Positions 27,148-34,940 of a DNA stretch of 64,000 nucleotides are shown here, in pieces; the stretch's first letter is position 1; every line of letters begins with the position of its first letter. The position numbers and the translations under genes are program-made. This DNA comes from Micromonospora sp. RP3T (GTDB lineage: Bacteria > Actinomycetota > Actinomycetes > Mycobacteriales > Micromonosporaceae). Under the pieces are notes generated by a model. That model saw nothing but the letters and a program-made list of their open reading frames with translations. It was not told the origin of the DNA and searched no databases. The stretch covers positions 56,078 to 120,077 of the forward strand of contig NZ_PYPS01000020.1 in the NCBI RefSeq assembly GCF_003027925.1. Reading direction: 5' to 3'.

Positions 27148-27163
27148 GCCCCCGGGTGGGGGC
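27148..27163. terminator. Short GC hairpin between convergent genes
   Basis: GCCCCC-GGGT-GGGGGC, a 6-bp stem between the SDR stop (27139) and the DUF4180 gene stop (27163). Confidence 0.45.
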
Positions 27164-27531
27164 TACGGGGCGGCGGCCAGGCGCGCGTCCAGGGCGGCCA
27201 GGTCCGGGACGAACCACACCTGGTCGTGGCGGTTGGACTCGGCGACCAGGGCGCGCAGCGCGCCGCTGGCGGCCAGGTGCGCGGAGATGTCCCCGACCAC
27301 CACCAGGCGCAGCCGGTAGTTGACGAACTTCTGCATGACCTCCCCGGCGAAGCGGGTGCCCAGCGTGAAGAAGCTCGGGTCGAGCCGGGCGGCGGGCACC
27401 GCCACCACCGTGGCGCCGGCGAACGCCGCGCCGATCAGCTCCAGCGCGTCGGCCTCGGTGACGATCGGCGGGCCGGTCGGGTCGCAGACCAGCACCGTGA
27501 CGCCGGCGCGCTCGCGCAACTCGTCAGCCAC
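27163..27531 (-). CDS. DUF4180-domain protein
   Basis: A 122-residue protein covered by a DUF4180-like domain: VLVCDPTGPPIVTEADALELIGAAFAGATVVAVPAARLDPSFFTLGTRFAGEVMQKFVNYRLRLVVVGD. The FF-L-T-AGE--QKFVNYR-RL---GD core is the family hallmark; its biochemical role is unknown. GTG 27531 overlaps the end of the upstream HTH gene by 8 nt, so the two are translationally coupled. It may be an effector or sensor partner of that regulator. Confidence 0.75.
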   Translation of the reverse strand: MADELRERAGVTVLVCDPTGPPIVTEADALELIGAAFAGATVVAVPAARLDPSFFTLGTRFAGEVMQKFVNYRLRLVVVGDISAHLAASGALRALVAESNRHDQVWFVPDLAALDARLAAAP

Positions 27532-27973
27532 GGTCGGCCTCCTTCCCGGCGAGCAGACCGTTGTCGCCGTCGAGCACCGCGTCGAGCAGGCGCAGCAGCT
27601 CGGCGGTGGCGCCGAGGTCACCCAGGATGATGATCTTCATGCGGTGTCGCTCCTCGTCGTGGACCGTCTGCACGCGCAGCGGACGGTCCGGGTCGGGGTG
27701 GGTGGTGACGCCGGCCAGCACCAGCGTGGCGAGCCGGTCGGCGGCGGCCCGGTCGACGCCGTCGAGCGCCACGATGCTCGACACCTCCGCCGCCGGGCCG
27801 GCCGCTCGCGCGGGCCGGCCGGTGAACGCGTCGAGGTCGGCGCGGGCGATCCGGTACTGCTTGCCGATCCGTGTCGCGGGCAGCCGGCCGGCGCGGATGT
27901 AGCCGCGGACCGTGCGCACGTGCAGCCCGAGCCGCGCCGCGACCTGCTCCACCGAGTACATGTCGTTACCCAT
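27524..27973 (-). CDS. Excisionase-type helix-turn-helix regulator
   Basis: A 149-residue protein. Residues 5-50 (MYSVEQVAARLGLHVRTVRGYIRAGRLPATRIGKQYRIARADLDAF) form a MerR/excisionase-like winged HTH. The C-terminal part (about 65-145) is family-specific and contains ATLVLAGVTTHPDPDRPLRVQTVHDEERHRMKIIILGDLGATAELLRLLDAVL. It overlaps the DUF4180 gene. TAGCAT lies 8 nt before the ATG. A GTTACC...GGTAAC pair flanks the start region and may be its own operator. Confidence 0.85.
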   Translation of the reverse strand: MGNDMYSVEQVAARLGLHVRTVRGYIRAGRLPATRIGKQYRIARADLDAFTGRPARAAGPAAEVSSIVALDGVDRAAADRLATLVLAGVTTHPDPDRPLRVQTVHDEERHRMKIIILGDLGATAELLRLLDAVLDGDNGLLAGKEADRG

Positions 27974-27981
27974 CGCACCCT

Positions 27982-27987
27982 ATGCTA
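27982..27987 (-). promoter_or_regulatory. -10 element TAGCAT of the HTH/DUF4180 operon
   Basis: TAGCAT on the minus strand ends 8 nt before ATG 27973, which fits leaderless or near-leaderless expression. Confidence 0.35.
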
Positions 27988-28049
27988 GCGGCTACAGGTA
28001 ACGATAGGGAATTTCACCGGCCGGACACCCGCCGGCCGTCTCGGCCCGG

Positions 28050-28055
28050 CATACT
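28050..28055 (+). promoter_or_regulatory. -10-like CATACT before the phosphodiesterase gene
   Basis: CATACT ends 6 nt before GTG 28062, and no Shine-Dalgarno sequence is seen. Confidence 0.35.
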
Positions 28056-28061
28056 GCCGGC

Positions 28062-28829
28062 GTGCAGCCCCGTCACGGCTACCTCGACGCGCCCGCGCCG
28101 CTGGCCTTCGCCCATCGCGGCGGCGCGGCCGACGGCGACGAGAACACCGCCGCCGCGTTCGCCCGCGCGGTCGCGCTGGGTTACCGGTACGTGGAGACCG
28201 ACGTGCACGCCACCGCCGACGGTGTGCCGGTGGTCTTCCACGACCCGACGCTGCGCCGCGTCACCGGCGAGGCCGGGCGCATCGCCGACCTGCGCTTCGC
28301 CGACCTCGCCTCGGTACGCGTCGGCGGCGCCGCCCTGGTGCCCCGCCTCGACGACGTGCTCGGCGCCTGGCCGCAGGTCCGGTTCAACGTCGACGTCAAG
28401 GCCGACGCCGGGGTGGCGCCGACCGTCGAGGCGGTGGTGCGGGCCGGCGCCGGCGACCGGGTGCTGCTCGCCTCGTTCAGCGACGCCCGGCTGACCCGGC
28501 TACGCGCCCTGGCCGGCCCGACGGTCGCCACCAGCCTCGGCATGCGCGGCGTGGCCCGACTGCGGATGGCCTCCCTGCACGGCCGGCCGCTGCGACTGCC
28601 GCCGTCCGTGGCCGCCGCCCAGGTCCCGGTCTCGTACGGGGGGATCCCGGTGGTCGACCGGCGGTTCCTCGCCTACTGCCACCGCATCGGGTTGCAGGTG
28701 CACGTCTGGACGATCGACGAACCCGCCCGGATGCACCAGTTACTTGATCTTGGGGTGGATGGCATCATGACCGATCACGTCGGCGTGCTCCGCGACGTCT
28801 ACCGCAGCCGCGGCCACTGGGCCGCCTGA
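28062..28829 (+). CDS. Glycerophosphodiester phosphodiesterase
   Basis: A 255-residue TIM-barrel enzyme that cleaves deacylated phospholipids to glycerol-3-phosphate and an alcohol. Active-site motifs: FAHRGG, ENTAAAF, YVETDVHATADGVPVVFHDPTL (metal Glu/Asp and catalytic His), FNVDVKAD, and HVWTIDEPARMHQLLDLGVDGIMTDH. No signal peptide, so probably cytoplasmic. It is followed after 19 nt by a UMF1-type transporter, likely one operon. Confidence 0.93.
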   Translation: MQPRHGYLDAPAPLAFAHRGGAADGDENTAAAFARAVALGYRYVETDVHATADGVPVVFHDPTLRRVTGEAGRIADLRFADLASVRVGGAALVPRLDDVLGAWPQVRFNVDVKADAGVAPTVEAVVRAGAGDRVLLASFSDARLTRLRALAGPTVATSLGMRGVARLRMASLHGRPLRLPPSVAAAQVPVSYGGIPVVDRRFLAYCHRIGLQVHVWTIDEPARMHQLLDLGVDGIMTDHVGVLRDVYRSRGHWAA

Positions 28830-28848
28830 ACCCCCGAGGACCGCCCCG

Positions 28849-30240
28849 ATGGCCGAAACGGTCACCCCCGCCGTCGCCGAGCCCACACCCCCGGGCAGCA
28901 CCCGCCGCGAACGCACCGGCTGGTACCTCTACGACTGGGCCAACTCGGCGTTCCAGACCACCGTCATCACGGTCTTCCTCGGGCCGTTCCTGACCACCGT
29001 CACCGAGCTGGCCGCCGGCTGCGAGCTGGGCGCCGACCGTTGCGACGGCGTGGTGCACCCGCTGGGCATCCGCGTCGCCGCCGGCTCCTACTACCCGTAC
29101 CTGATCTCGCTGTCGGTCTTCCTGACCGTGTTCGTGCTGCCCGTCGTCGGCGCGATCGCCGACCGGTCCGCGCACAAGAAGCGGCTGCTGGCCGCCGCCG
29201 CGTTCACCGGCGCCGGCGCGACCGTCGCGTTCGCGTTCGTCACCGGCGAGCGGTACCTGCTCGGCGGCGTGCTGTTCCTCATCGCGAACATCTCCTTCGG
29301 CGCCGCCGTGGTCGTCTACAACTCGTTCCTGCCGCAGCTCGGCGGCCCGGACGACCGCGACGCCATCTCCAGCCGCGGCTGGGCCATCGGCTACCTCGGC
29401 GGCGGGCTGCTGCTCGCGCTCAACCTGGTCGCCGTCACCGCGCTCAGCGAGGAGGGCAACGCCCAGCGCACCCTCGACCTGGCCCGCTGGTCGATCGTCT
29501 CGGCCGGCGTGTGGTGGGCCGCGTTCACCCTGCTGCCGCTGCGCTGGCTGCGCGAACGCCCACCGGTCGCCGTGCCGCTCGGCGGCGGCAACGTGCTCAC
29601 CGACGGGTTCCGGCAACTCGGCCGCACGCTGCGCGAGGTCAAGGCGTACCCGCTGACGCTGTTCTTCCTGCTCGCGTTCCTGGTGTTCAACGACGGCATC
29701 CAGACCGTCATCACCCTCGCCAGCCAGTACGGCACCGAGGAGTTGCGGCTGGAGCAGAGCACCCTGATCGTGACCATCCTGCTGGTGCAGTTCCTCGCCT
29801 TCGGCGGCGCGCTCGCCCTCGGCGCGCTCGCCCGACGCATCGGCGCCTGGAAGACGGTGCTGCTGTCGCTGGTGCTCTGGACCGGCGTGATCATCGCCGC
29901 GTTCCGGCTGCCCGCCGAGGCGCCGGTGCCGTTCATGATCCTCGGCGGCTGCATCGGGTTGGTGCTCGGCGGCAGCCAGGCACTGAGCCGCTCGCTGTTC
30001 AGCCAGCTCATCCCCGCCGGCAAGGAAGGCGAGTACTACGGCTTCTACGAGATCAGCGACAAGGGCACCAGCTGGCTCGGCCCGCTCGCGTTCGGCCTGG
30101 TGTTCCAGCTCACCTCGTCCTACCGGGTGGGCCTGGTGTCGCTGCTGATCTTCTTCGTGGTCGGCTTCGCGCTGCTGGCCGCCGTGCCGATGCGCCGGGC
30201 CATCATCGCCGCCGGCAACACCCCGCCCCGGGTGCTCTGA
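28849..30240 (+). CDS. UMF1-family MFS transporter (Atg22-like)
   Basis: A 463-residue membrane protein with about 12 helices. The conserved opening GWYLYDWANSAFQTTVITVFLGPFLT and the block FSQLIPAGKEGEYYGFYEISDKGTSWLGPLAFG are signatures of the UMF1/Atg22-like branch of the major facilitator superfamily. The fungal relative exports amino acids from the vacuole; bacterial substrates are not known. It sits with a glycerophosphodiesterase gene, so a role in exchange of glycerol-phosphate-type products is possible but unproven. Confidence 0.88.
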   Translation: MAETVTPAVAEPTPPGSTRRERTGWYLYDWANSAFQTTVITVFLGPFLTTVTELAAGCELGADRCDGVVHPLGIRVAAGSYYPYLISLSVFLTVFVLPVVGAIADRSAHKKRLLAAAAFTGAGATVAFAFVTGERYLLGGVLFLIANISFGAAVVVYNSFLPQLGGPDDRDAISSRGWAIGYLGGGLLLALNLVAVTALSEEGNAQRTLDLARWSIVSAGVWWAAFTLLPLRWLRERPPVAVPLGGGNVLTDGFRQLGRTLREVKAYPLTLFFLLAFLVFNDGIQTVITLASQYGTEELRLEQSTLIVTILLVQFLAFGGALALGALARRIGAWKTVLLSLVLWTGVIIAAFRLPAEAPVPFMILGGCIGLVLGGSQALSRSLFSQLIPAGKEGEYYGFYEISDKGTSWLGPLAFGLVFQLTSSYRVGLVSLLIFFVVGFALLAAVPMRRAIIAAGNTPPRVL

Positions 30241-30288
30241 GCGCACCCGGGCGATCATCGCGGCCGGTATCCGGCGGCGTCGATCGGC

Positions 30289-30294
30289 TAGGCT
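30289..30294 (+). promoter_or_regulatory. -10 element TAGGCT for tdk
   Basis: TAGGCT ends 8 nt before GTG 30303, giving a leaderless or nearly leaderless transcript. Confidence 0.45.
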
Positions 30295-30302
30295 GCCGCG
30301 AC

Positions 30303-31022
30303 GTGACCGACGACGCCGCTGCCGCCCCGACCTGCCTGGCCCGCCCCCTGCCGGGCCCCGGCGACGACCGTGCCGGCGGCTGCGCCGCCGCCCGGGGCGT
30401 CGACGGCCGGCCGCTGCACGCCGCCGCGCTGAAGTTCTTCTGGGGGCCGATGGACTGCGGCAAGTCCACCATGGCGTTGCAGATGAACTACAACCACGCC
30501 CGGCAGGGCCGCCGCGGCCTGGTCACCACCCGCATCGACCGCTCGCTGGGCCCGCAGGTCACCACCCGCATCGGCCTGGCCCACGAGGCCATCGAGGTCA
30601 CCGACGGACTCGACCTGCGCGACCTGGTCCGCGACGCGTGGGCCGAGAGGGTACGCGTCGACTACCTGATCTGCGACGAGGCGTCCTTCTACGACCTGGA
30701 CCACGTCGAGCAGATGGCCGAGCTGGTCGACAAGTTCGACGTCGACGTCTACGCCTTCGGCCTGGCCACCGACTTCCGCTCCTGCCTGTTCCCGGCCGCG
30801 CAGCGACTGTTCGAGCTGGCCGACGAGGTGGCCCGCATCCAGGTCGAGGTGCTGTGCTGGTGCGGCCGGGAAGGGCTGCTCAACGCCCGGGTCGTCGACG
30901 GCCGGGTGGTCCGCGAGGGCGCGCAGGTCGTCATCGGCGACACCGTCGACACCGCCGACGTCCGCTACCAGGTGCTGTGCCGCCGGCACTACCGCTCCGG
31001 CGACCTGGGCCCGCGCGCCTGA
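30303..31022 (+). CDS. tdk: Thymidine kinase
   Basis: A 239-residue type II thymidine kinase for dTMP salvage. P-loop GPMDCGKST (48-56), DYLICDEASFYDLDHVEQMAELVD as the Walker B/base region, FGLATDFRSCLFPAAQRLFELAD as the lasso-side helix, and cysteines in LCWCGREG and VLCRRHY for the structural zinc. The first ~42 residues are an extra, low-complexity extension. GTG 30303 is supported by the TAGGCT box; a start nearer LHAAALKFFWG would need a CTG codon. Confidence 0.92.
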   Translation: MTDDAAAAPTCLARPLPGPGDDRAGGCAAARGVDGRPLHAAALKFFWGPMDCGKSTMALQMNYNHARQGRRGLVTTRIDRSLGPQVTTRIGLAHEAIEVTDGLDLRDLVRDAWAERVRVDYLICDEASFYDLDHVEQMAELVDKFDVDVYAFGLATDFRSCLFPAAQRLFELADEVARIQVEVLCWCGREGLLNARVVDGRVVREGAQVVIGDTVDTADVRYQVLCRRHYRSGDLGPRA

Positions 31023-31025
31023 GGC

Positions 31026-31484
31026 TCAGAACGGGTCCCCGCACACCCGCCAGCCGCCTTCCTCCGGCACCACCGGCAACTCCCGCTCCTCGCTGCCGCC
31101 GCCGTCACGGTTCAACCGCACCAGCACCGTGCCGCGTGGCCGACCCGCCCGGGTCGACACCGACACGTCGACGATCTCGTAGCCGCTGACCAGCGGCGGG
31201 GTCCGCACCCAACTGCCGAACCCGGCCTGACTCCACCGGCTGCGCGCCTCGGCGCACAACCGCCCGTACGCCCGGTCGGTGTCGCCGGCGGCGACGTCCC
31301 GGAAGAACCCGTCCGCGGTCTCCCGCACCGGCCCGTCGGCCTGGAGCACCACCTGCGCGTTCCACACCGCCAGCCCGGCCACCCCGATCAGGCAGGTGCC
31401 CAGCCCGAGCACGGCGACCAGCACACCCGCGCGCATCGGCCGGCGACGCCGGGCCGGTCGGTGCCACACCTGCTGACTGCCCAT
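31026..31484 (-). CDS. Membrane-anchored protein of unknown function
   Basis: A 152-residue protein: basic N terminus (HRPARRRRPMR), one transmembrane helix about residues 17-42 (AGVLVAVLGLGTCLIGVAGLAVW), and an external NTF2-like domain (FFRDVAAGDTDRAYGRLCAEARSRW ... VVPEEGGWRVCGDPF). The outline matches Rv0361/DUF4878-type actinobacterial proteins. ATG 31484 is favoured because TACCGT ends 8 nt upstream. The tdk gene converges with a 3-nt gap. Confidence 0.7.
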   Translation of the reverse strand: MGSQQVWHRPARRRRPMRAGVLVAVLGLGTCLIGVAGLAVWNAQVVLQADGPVRETADGFFRDVAAGDTDRAYGRLCAEARSRWSQAGFGSWVRTPPLVSGYEIVDVSVSTRAGRPRGTVLVRLNRDGGGSEERELPVVPEEGGWRVCGDPF

Positions 31485-31492
31485 CACCACCG

Positions 31493-31498
31493 ACGGTA
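31493..31498 (-). promoter_or_regulatory. -10 element TACCGT
   Basis: TACCGT on the minus strand ends 8 nt before ATG 31484, supporting that start over longer upstream choices. Confidence 0.35.
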
Positions 31499-31537
31499 GG
31501 CAACCGGCGACCGGCGCGCAGCCGGTTACGCAGGCCC

Positions 31538-31568
31538 CCGGTACCTGACAGCAGATGACAGGTACCGG
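31538..31568. promoter_or_regulatory. Long perfect inverted repeat upstream of a VOC gene
   Basis: CCGGTACCTG, an 11-nt spacer, then CAGGTACCGG. It ends 16 nt before ATG 31585 and lies between divergent genes. Either an operator or, in RNA, a 10-bp hairpin in front of the VOC gene. Confidence 0.5.
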
Positions 31569-31584
31569 CGGCAGACTGCCCGGC

Positions 31585-31959
31585 ATGACGACGCACGCCG
31601 ACCTCGCGATGGTCAACCTCGACAGTTCCGACCCGGCCGCCCACGCGGCGTTCTACGGCCACGCCCTCGGCTGGGAGATCACCCACAGCGAGGCCGAGTA
31701 CGCCATGATCACCTCCTCCGGCGGCACGTCGATCGGGTTCGGGCTGGTGCCCGGCTACACGCCGCCGGCCTGGCCGGACCCGACCGGCGTCAAGCGCTAC
31801 CACCTGGACCTGACCGTCGACGACGTGGCGGACGCGGAACGGGACCTGGTGGCGGCCGGCGCGACCCGGCCCGAGCACCAGCCCGGCGGCGGACGCTGGA
31901 CCGTGCTGCTCGACCCGATCGGGCAACCGTTCTGCCTCTGCCCGCGCCGCCCGGAGTGA
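31585..31959 (+). CDS. VOC-family protein
   Basis: A 124-residue protein with two beta-alpha-beta-beta-beta modules: ADLAMVNLDSSDPAAHAAFYGHALGWEI and KRYHLDLTVDDVADAERDLVAAGATRPE...WTVLLDPIGQPFCLCP. The DPxGxPFCL ending is typical of the glyoxalase/bleomycin-resistance superfamily, CFP-30-like branch. Possible metal ligands His and Glu are present but not diagnostic. ATG 31585 is preferred; CAGACT 7 nt upstream may be a -10. Substrate unknown. Confidence 0.85.
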   Translation: MTTHADLAMVNLDSSDPAAHAAFYGHALGWEITHSEAEYAMITSSGGTSIGFGLVPGYTPPAWPDPTGVKRYHLDLTVDDVADAERDLVAAGATRPEHQPGGGRWTVLLDPIGQPFCLCPRRPE

Positions 31960-31966
31960 GACCGGC

Positions 31967-32812
31967 TCAGCGCAGCGGGCCGCGGGCGACCGCGGCCCGC
32001 ATCGCGGCCGGGTCACCGGCGGGCACGTACTCCAACCACCAGGTGGCACCCGCCGCCGCCAGGTCGGCCAGGTAGGCGCGCTCGGCGCGCTCGTCGGCCC
32101 GCCGCCGCCGGCCACCGACCGCCACGTCGAACGGCGCACCGTCGGCGCGCGTCGCCGGCAGCGCGGCGACCAGGTCGGCCACCTCGTCGGCGGTGAAGTC
32201 GGACCAGCCGTCGGTGTCGGTCAGCTTGTAGGGCACGATCCCGTCGGCCCGGGCCGCCCGCCGCAGCACCGCCCTGGCCTGGGTGCTGCCGCCGACCCAG
32301 ACCGGCACCCGGGGCGACTGCACCGGCGCCGGCCGCAGCGCCACGCCCTCGGCGCGGTAGTGCCCGCCCCGATGGGTGACCCGCTCGCCGCCGAGCAGCG
32401 CGACCAGCAGGTCCAGGCCCTCGTCGAGCATCGCGGCGCGGGTCTTGACGTCGGTCGGCTCGCCGAACGCGGCCAGCCCCCGGTCGGCCGGATCGCCGAG
32501 ACCGACCGCGACGCCGGCCCGACCGCCGGAGAGGTGGTCGAGGGTGAGCACCTCCCGGGCCAGCTTCGCCGGGCGCCGCCGGGGCAGCGCGGTCACCGTG
32601 GTGCCCAGCCGGACCCGCTCGGTGCGCCCGGCCACCGCCGCCAGCACCAGCCACGGGTCCCAGGTCGGCGGGTCGTCGCCGGCGTGGTGGATGAGGTAGT
32701 CCTCCAGGAAGACGCCGTCCCAGCCGGAGCGCTCGGCCAACTCGCCGAGCGCGACCAGGTCGCCGACCGTCACCGAGGCGCCGCCGCAGGAGATCTCCAG
32801 GCCGTGTCGCAT
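31967..32812 (-). CDS. LLM-class flavin- or F420-dependent oxidoreductase
   Basis: A 281-residue luciferase-like TIM-barrel protein. GDLVALGELAERSGWDGVFLEDY, TERVRLGTTVTALPRRRPAKLAREVLTLDHLSGGRAGVAVGLGD and RVPVWVGGSTQARAVLRRAARADGIVP match the bacterial LLM family, whose actinobacterial members often use coenzyme F420. The reaction is unknown. TAGGGT ends 6 nt before ATG 32812 and no ribosome site is visible, so it is probably leaderless. Confidence 0.9.
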   Translation of the reverse strand: MRHGLEISCGGASVTVGDLVALGELAERSGWDGVFLEDYLIHHAGDDPPTWDPWLVLAAVAGRTERVRLGTTVTALPRRRPAKLAREVLTLDHLSGGRAGVAVGLGDPADRGLAAFGEPTDVKTRAAMLDEGLDLLVALLGGERVTHRGGHYRAEGVALRPAPVQSPRVPVWVGGSTQARAVLRRAARADGIVPYKLTDTDGWSDFTADEVADLVAALPATRADGAPFDVAVGGRRRRADERAERAYLADLAAAGATWWLEYVPAGDPAAMRAAVARGPLR

Positions 32813-32818
32813 CCCGGC

Positions 32819-32824
32819 ACCCTA
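32819..32824 (-). promoter_or_regulatory. -10 element TAGGGT of the LLM oxidoreductase gene
   Basis: Minus-strand TAGGGT ends 6 nt before ATG 32812. Confidence 0.4.
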
Positions 32825-32841
32825 CGGCCCGGGTCCGACGC

Positions 32842-33828
32842 TCAGCCGCGCCGGCGGGCGCGGGCGGCCCAGATCGCGTACGCCGGGTCGCGGTCCAGGT
32901 TGTGCCGGTCCCGGTCGTAGCGACGGGTGGTCCGTGGGTCGGCGTGACCCATCGCGTCCTGCACGTCCTCCAACGGCACGCCCTCCGAGCGGGCCGTGGT
33001 GGCGAACGCGTGCCGCAGCGAGTGCGGCGACAACCGCGCCCAGGCCGCGATCCCGGCGCTCTGCGCCAGCCGGCGCACCAGCCGGAACACGGCGTGCCGG
33101 TCCAGTCGCCCGCCGGTCGCGGTGACCAGCAGCGGGCCGGTCAGCTGCGGCACCGTGACGCCCTGGGCGGCGGCCCGGTCCGCCAGGTAGGCGTCCAGCG
33201 CGTACGCGGTGCCGGGGGTGAGCGCGCGACGGCGTACCTTGCCGCCCTTGCCGACGAAGCGGACACTGCGGTGACCGCGCTCCGCGCCCAGGTCGGCCAG
33301 GTCCAGCGAGACCAGCTCGCCGACCCGCAGGCCCAGGTCGGCCAGGAGCGCGAGGGTGGCCCGGTTGCGGGCGGCGGTCGGGCCGGTGTCCGCCTCGGCG
33401 GCGGCCAGCAGCGCGTCGACCTCGTCCGGGCTGAGACCGACGGTGGCGGAGTGGTCCCGGTCGACCCGGGGCCGGTCGGCCGCGGCGACCGGATTGGCCG
33501 GCACCGCGCCCAGCTTGACCAGGAAGTCGTACCAGCTCGACAGCGCGGACAGCCGGCGCGCCACGGTGGCCGGCGTCAGCGGGCGGCCGTCGCGTCCACG
33601 CGGGGTGGACTCCAGATCCCGGCCGTACGCGTTGACGTCGAGGAAGGTGACCCGTAGCGGCTCCAGGCCCCGTTCGGCGCACCAGCGCAGCCAGCCTGTC
33701 ACGTCCCGCCGGTACGCGTCGCGGGTGTGCTCGGACAGCCGCCGGTTGCGCAGCCACGCCTCGGTGAAGTCGGCCGGAGCGCCGGACACGGCGACACGGG
33801 CGCGGGGCAGGACCTCGGGACGCAACAT
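32842..33828 (-). CDS. Tyrosine recombinase/integrase (second copy in window)
   Basis: A 328-residue recombinase with a core-binding domain (about 18-115) and complete catalytic residues: Arg168 in LGLRVGELVSL, Lys194 in GKGGKVRR, His269 and Arg272 in HSLRHAFAT, His295 in MGHADPRT and Tyr304. It is clearly different in sequence from the recombinase at 11945-12937, though the catalytic spacing is nearly the same. No integrated element, tRNA or direct repeat is visible around it, so it may be an Xer-type housekeeping recombinase or a domesticated integrase. Confidence 0.9.
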   Translation of the reverse strand: MLRPEVLPRARVAVSGAPADFTEAWLRNRRLSEHTRDAYRRDVTGWLRWCAERGLEPLRVTFLDVNAYGRDLESTPRGRDGRPLTPATVARRLSALSSWYDFLVKLGAVPANPVAAADRPRVDRDHSATVGLSPDEVDALLAAAEADTGPTAARNRATLALLADLGLRVGELVSLDLADLGAERGHRSVRFVGKGGKVRRRALTPGTAYALDAYLADRAAAQGVTVPQLTGPLLVTATGGRLDRHAVFRLVRRLAQSAGIAAWARLSPHSLRHAFATTARSEGVPLEDVQDAMGHADPRTTRRYDRDRHNLDRDPAYAIWAARARRRG

Positions 33829-33898
33829 GCGAGAAAGGTTCTCAGTCGGCGGCGCGTTTCGCGACGAGGCGCGCCGCGACCGGATCACCGGCAGGGGT

Positions 33899-33904
33899 TA
33901 CCGT
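33899..33904 (+). promoter_or_regulatory. -10 element TACCGT of the WYL regulator gene
   Basis: TACCGT ends 6 nt before GTG 33911, suggesting a leaderless transcript. Confidence 0.4.
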
Positions 33905-33910
33905 CGTGCG

Positions 33911-34933
33911 GTGCGCGCCAGTCGGCTGGTCTCCCTGCTGCTGCTCCTGCAGGCCCGGGGGCGGATGACCGCCCAGGAACTCGCCGACGCCCTGGAGGTG
34001 TCGGTGCGGACCGTCTACCGCGACGTCGAGTCGCTCGGCGCCGCCGGCGTCCCGGTGTACGCCGACCGCGGCCCGGCCGGCGGCTACCGGCTGCTGGCCG
34101 GCTACCGCACCCGACTCACCGGGCTGACCGGTCCGGAGGTCGAGGCGCTGTTCCTCGCCGGCCTGCCCGGGCCCGCCGCGGAGCTGGGCCTGGCGAGCAC
34201 GGTGGCCGCGGCCGAGCTGAAGGTGCGCGCCGCGCTGCCGGAGGAACTCGCCGACCGCAGCGGCCGGCTGCGGCACCGGTTCCACCTGGACGCGCCCGGC
34301 TGGTTCCGGCACCCGGAGGACACCCCGCACCTGGCCACGCTGGCCGGCGCGGTGTGGGAGGACCGGATGGTCCGGCTGCGCTACCGGCGTTGGCGCGCCC
34401 CACGGGAGGTGACCCGGCTGGTCGCCCCGCTCGGCGTGGTGCTCAAGGCCGGCCGTTGGTACCTGGTGGCCCGGTGCGAGGAGCAGGTCCGCACCTACCG
34501 GGTCGGCGCGGTGCTCGACGCGGTGGTCACCGACGAGCGGCACCAGCGCCCGGACGGCTTCGACCTGGCCGCCTACTGGCGGGAGTGGACCGCCCGGTAC
34601 GAGCGCGACGTCTACCGCGGCGAGGCGCGTATCCGGCTCAGCACGGCCGCGTTGGAGTTCATGCCCTACGTCTTTCCGCCGGAGATGGCGCGGGCGGCCC
34701 GGGCGGCGGCCGGCGAACCCGGCCCGGACGGCTGGCGGGAGACAACCGTGCCGATCGAGTCGACGCGGCACGCCCACGCCGAGTTGCTCAAGCTCGGCGC
34801 CGAGGTGGAGGTGCTGGCCCCGGCGGAGCTGCGGGACCGGTTCACCGCCACGGCGCGCGCGCTGACCCGGCTCTACCCGTCGGACGCCGACGCGGGGGCG
34901 GCCGGCGCTCCGGTCTCCCCCGCGTCGGCGTGA
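33911..34933 (+). CDS. WYL-domain transcriptional regulator (YafY-like)
   Basis: A 340-residue regulator. Residues 1-60 (RLVSLLLLLQARGRMTAQELADALEVSVRTVYRDVESLGAAGVPVYADRGPAGGYRL) form an HTH_11 winged helix; a WYL ligand domain follows (about 135-220, with AGRWYLVARCEEQVRTYRVGAV) and then a WCX-type C-terminal domain. Such proteins sense nucleotides or nucleic acid and regulate repair and defence genes. It is divergent from the recombinase, whose start is 82 nt away; a GAGAA-AGG-TTCTC dyad (33831-33843) lies between, so the regulator may control it. Confidence 0.9.
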   Translation: MRASRLVSLLLLLQARGRMTAQELADALEVSVRTVYRDVESLGAAGVPVYADRGPAGGYRLLAGYRTRLTGLTGPEVEALFLAGLPGPAAELGLASTVAAAELKVRAALPEELADRSGRLRHRFHLDAPGWFRHPEDTPHLATLAGAVWEDRMVRLRYRRWRAPREVTRLVAPLGVVLKAGRWYLVARCEEQVRTYRVGAVLDAVVTDERHQRPDGFDLAAYWREWTARYERDVYRGEARIRLSTAALEFMPYVFPPEMARAARAAAGEPGPDGWRETTVPIESTRHAHAELLKLGAEVEVLAPAELRDRFTATARALTRLYPSDADAGAAGAPVSPASA

Positions 34934-34940
34934 CGCGCGT

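Noticed and set aside
31538..31568. Inverted repeat as a transcription terminator
   Set aside because: It lies between divergent genes directly before a start codon, so a terminator role makes little sense.
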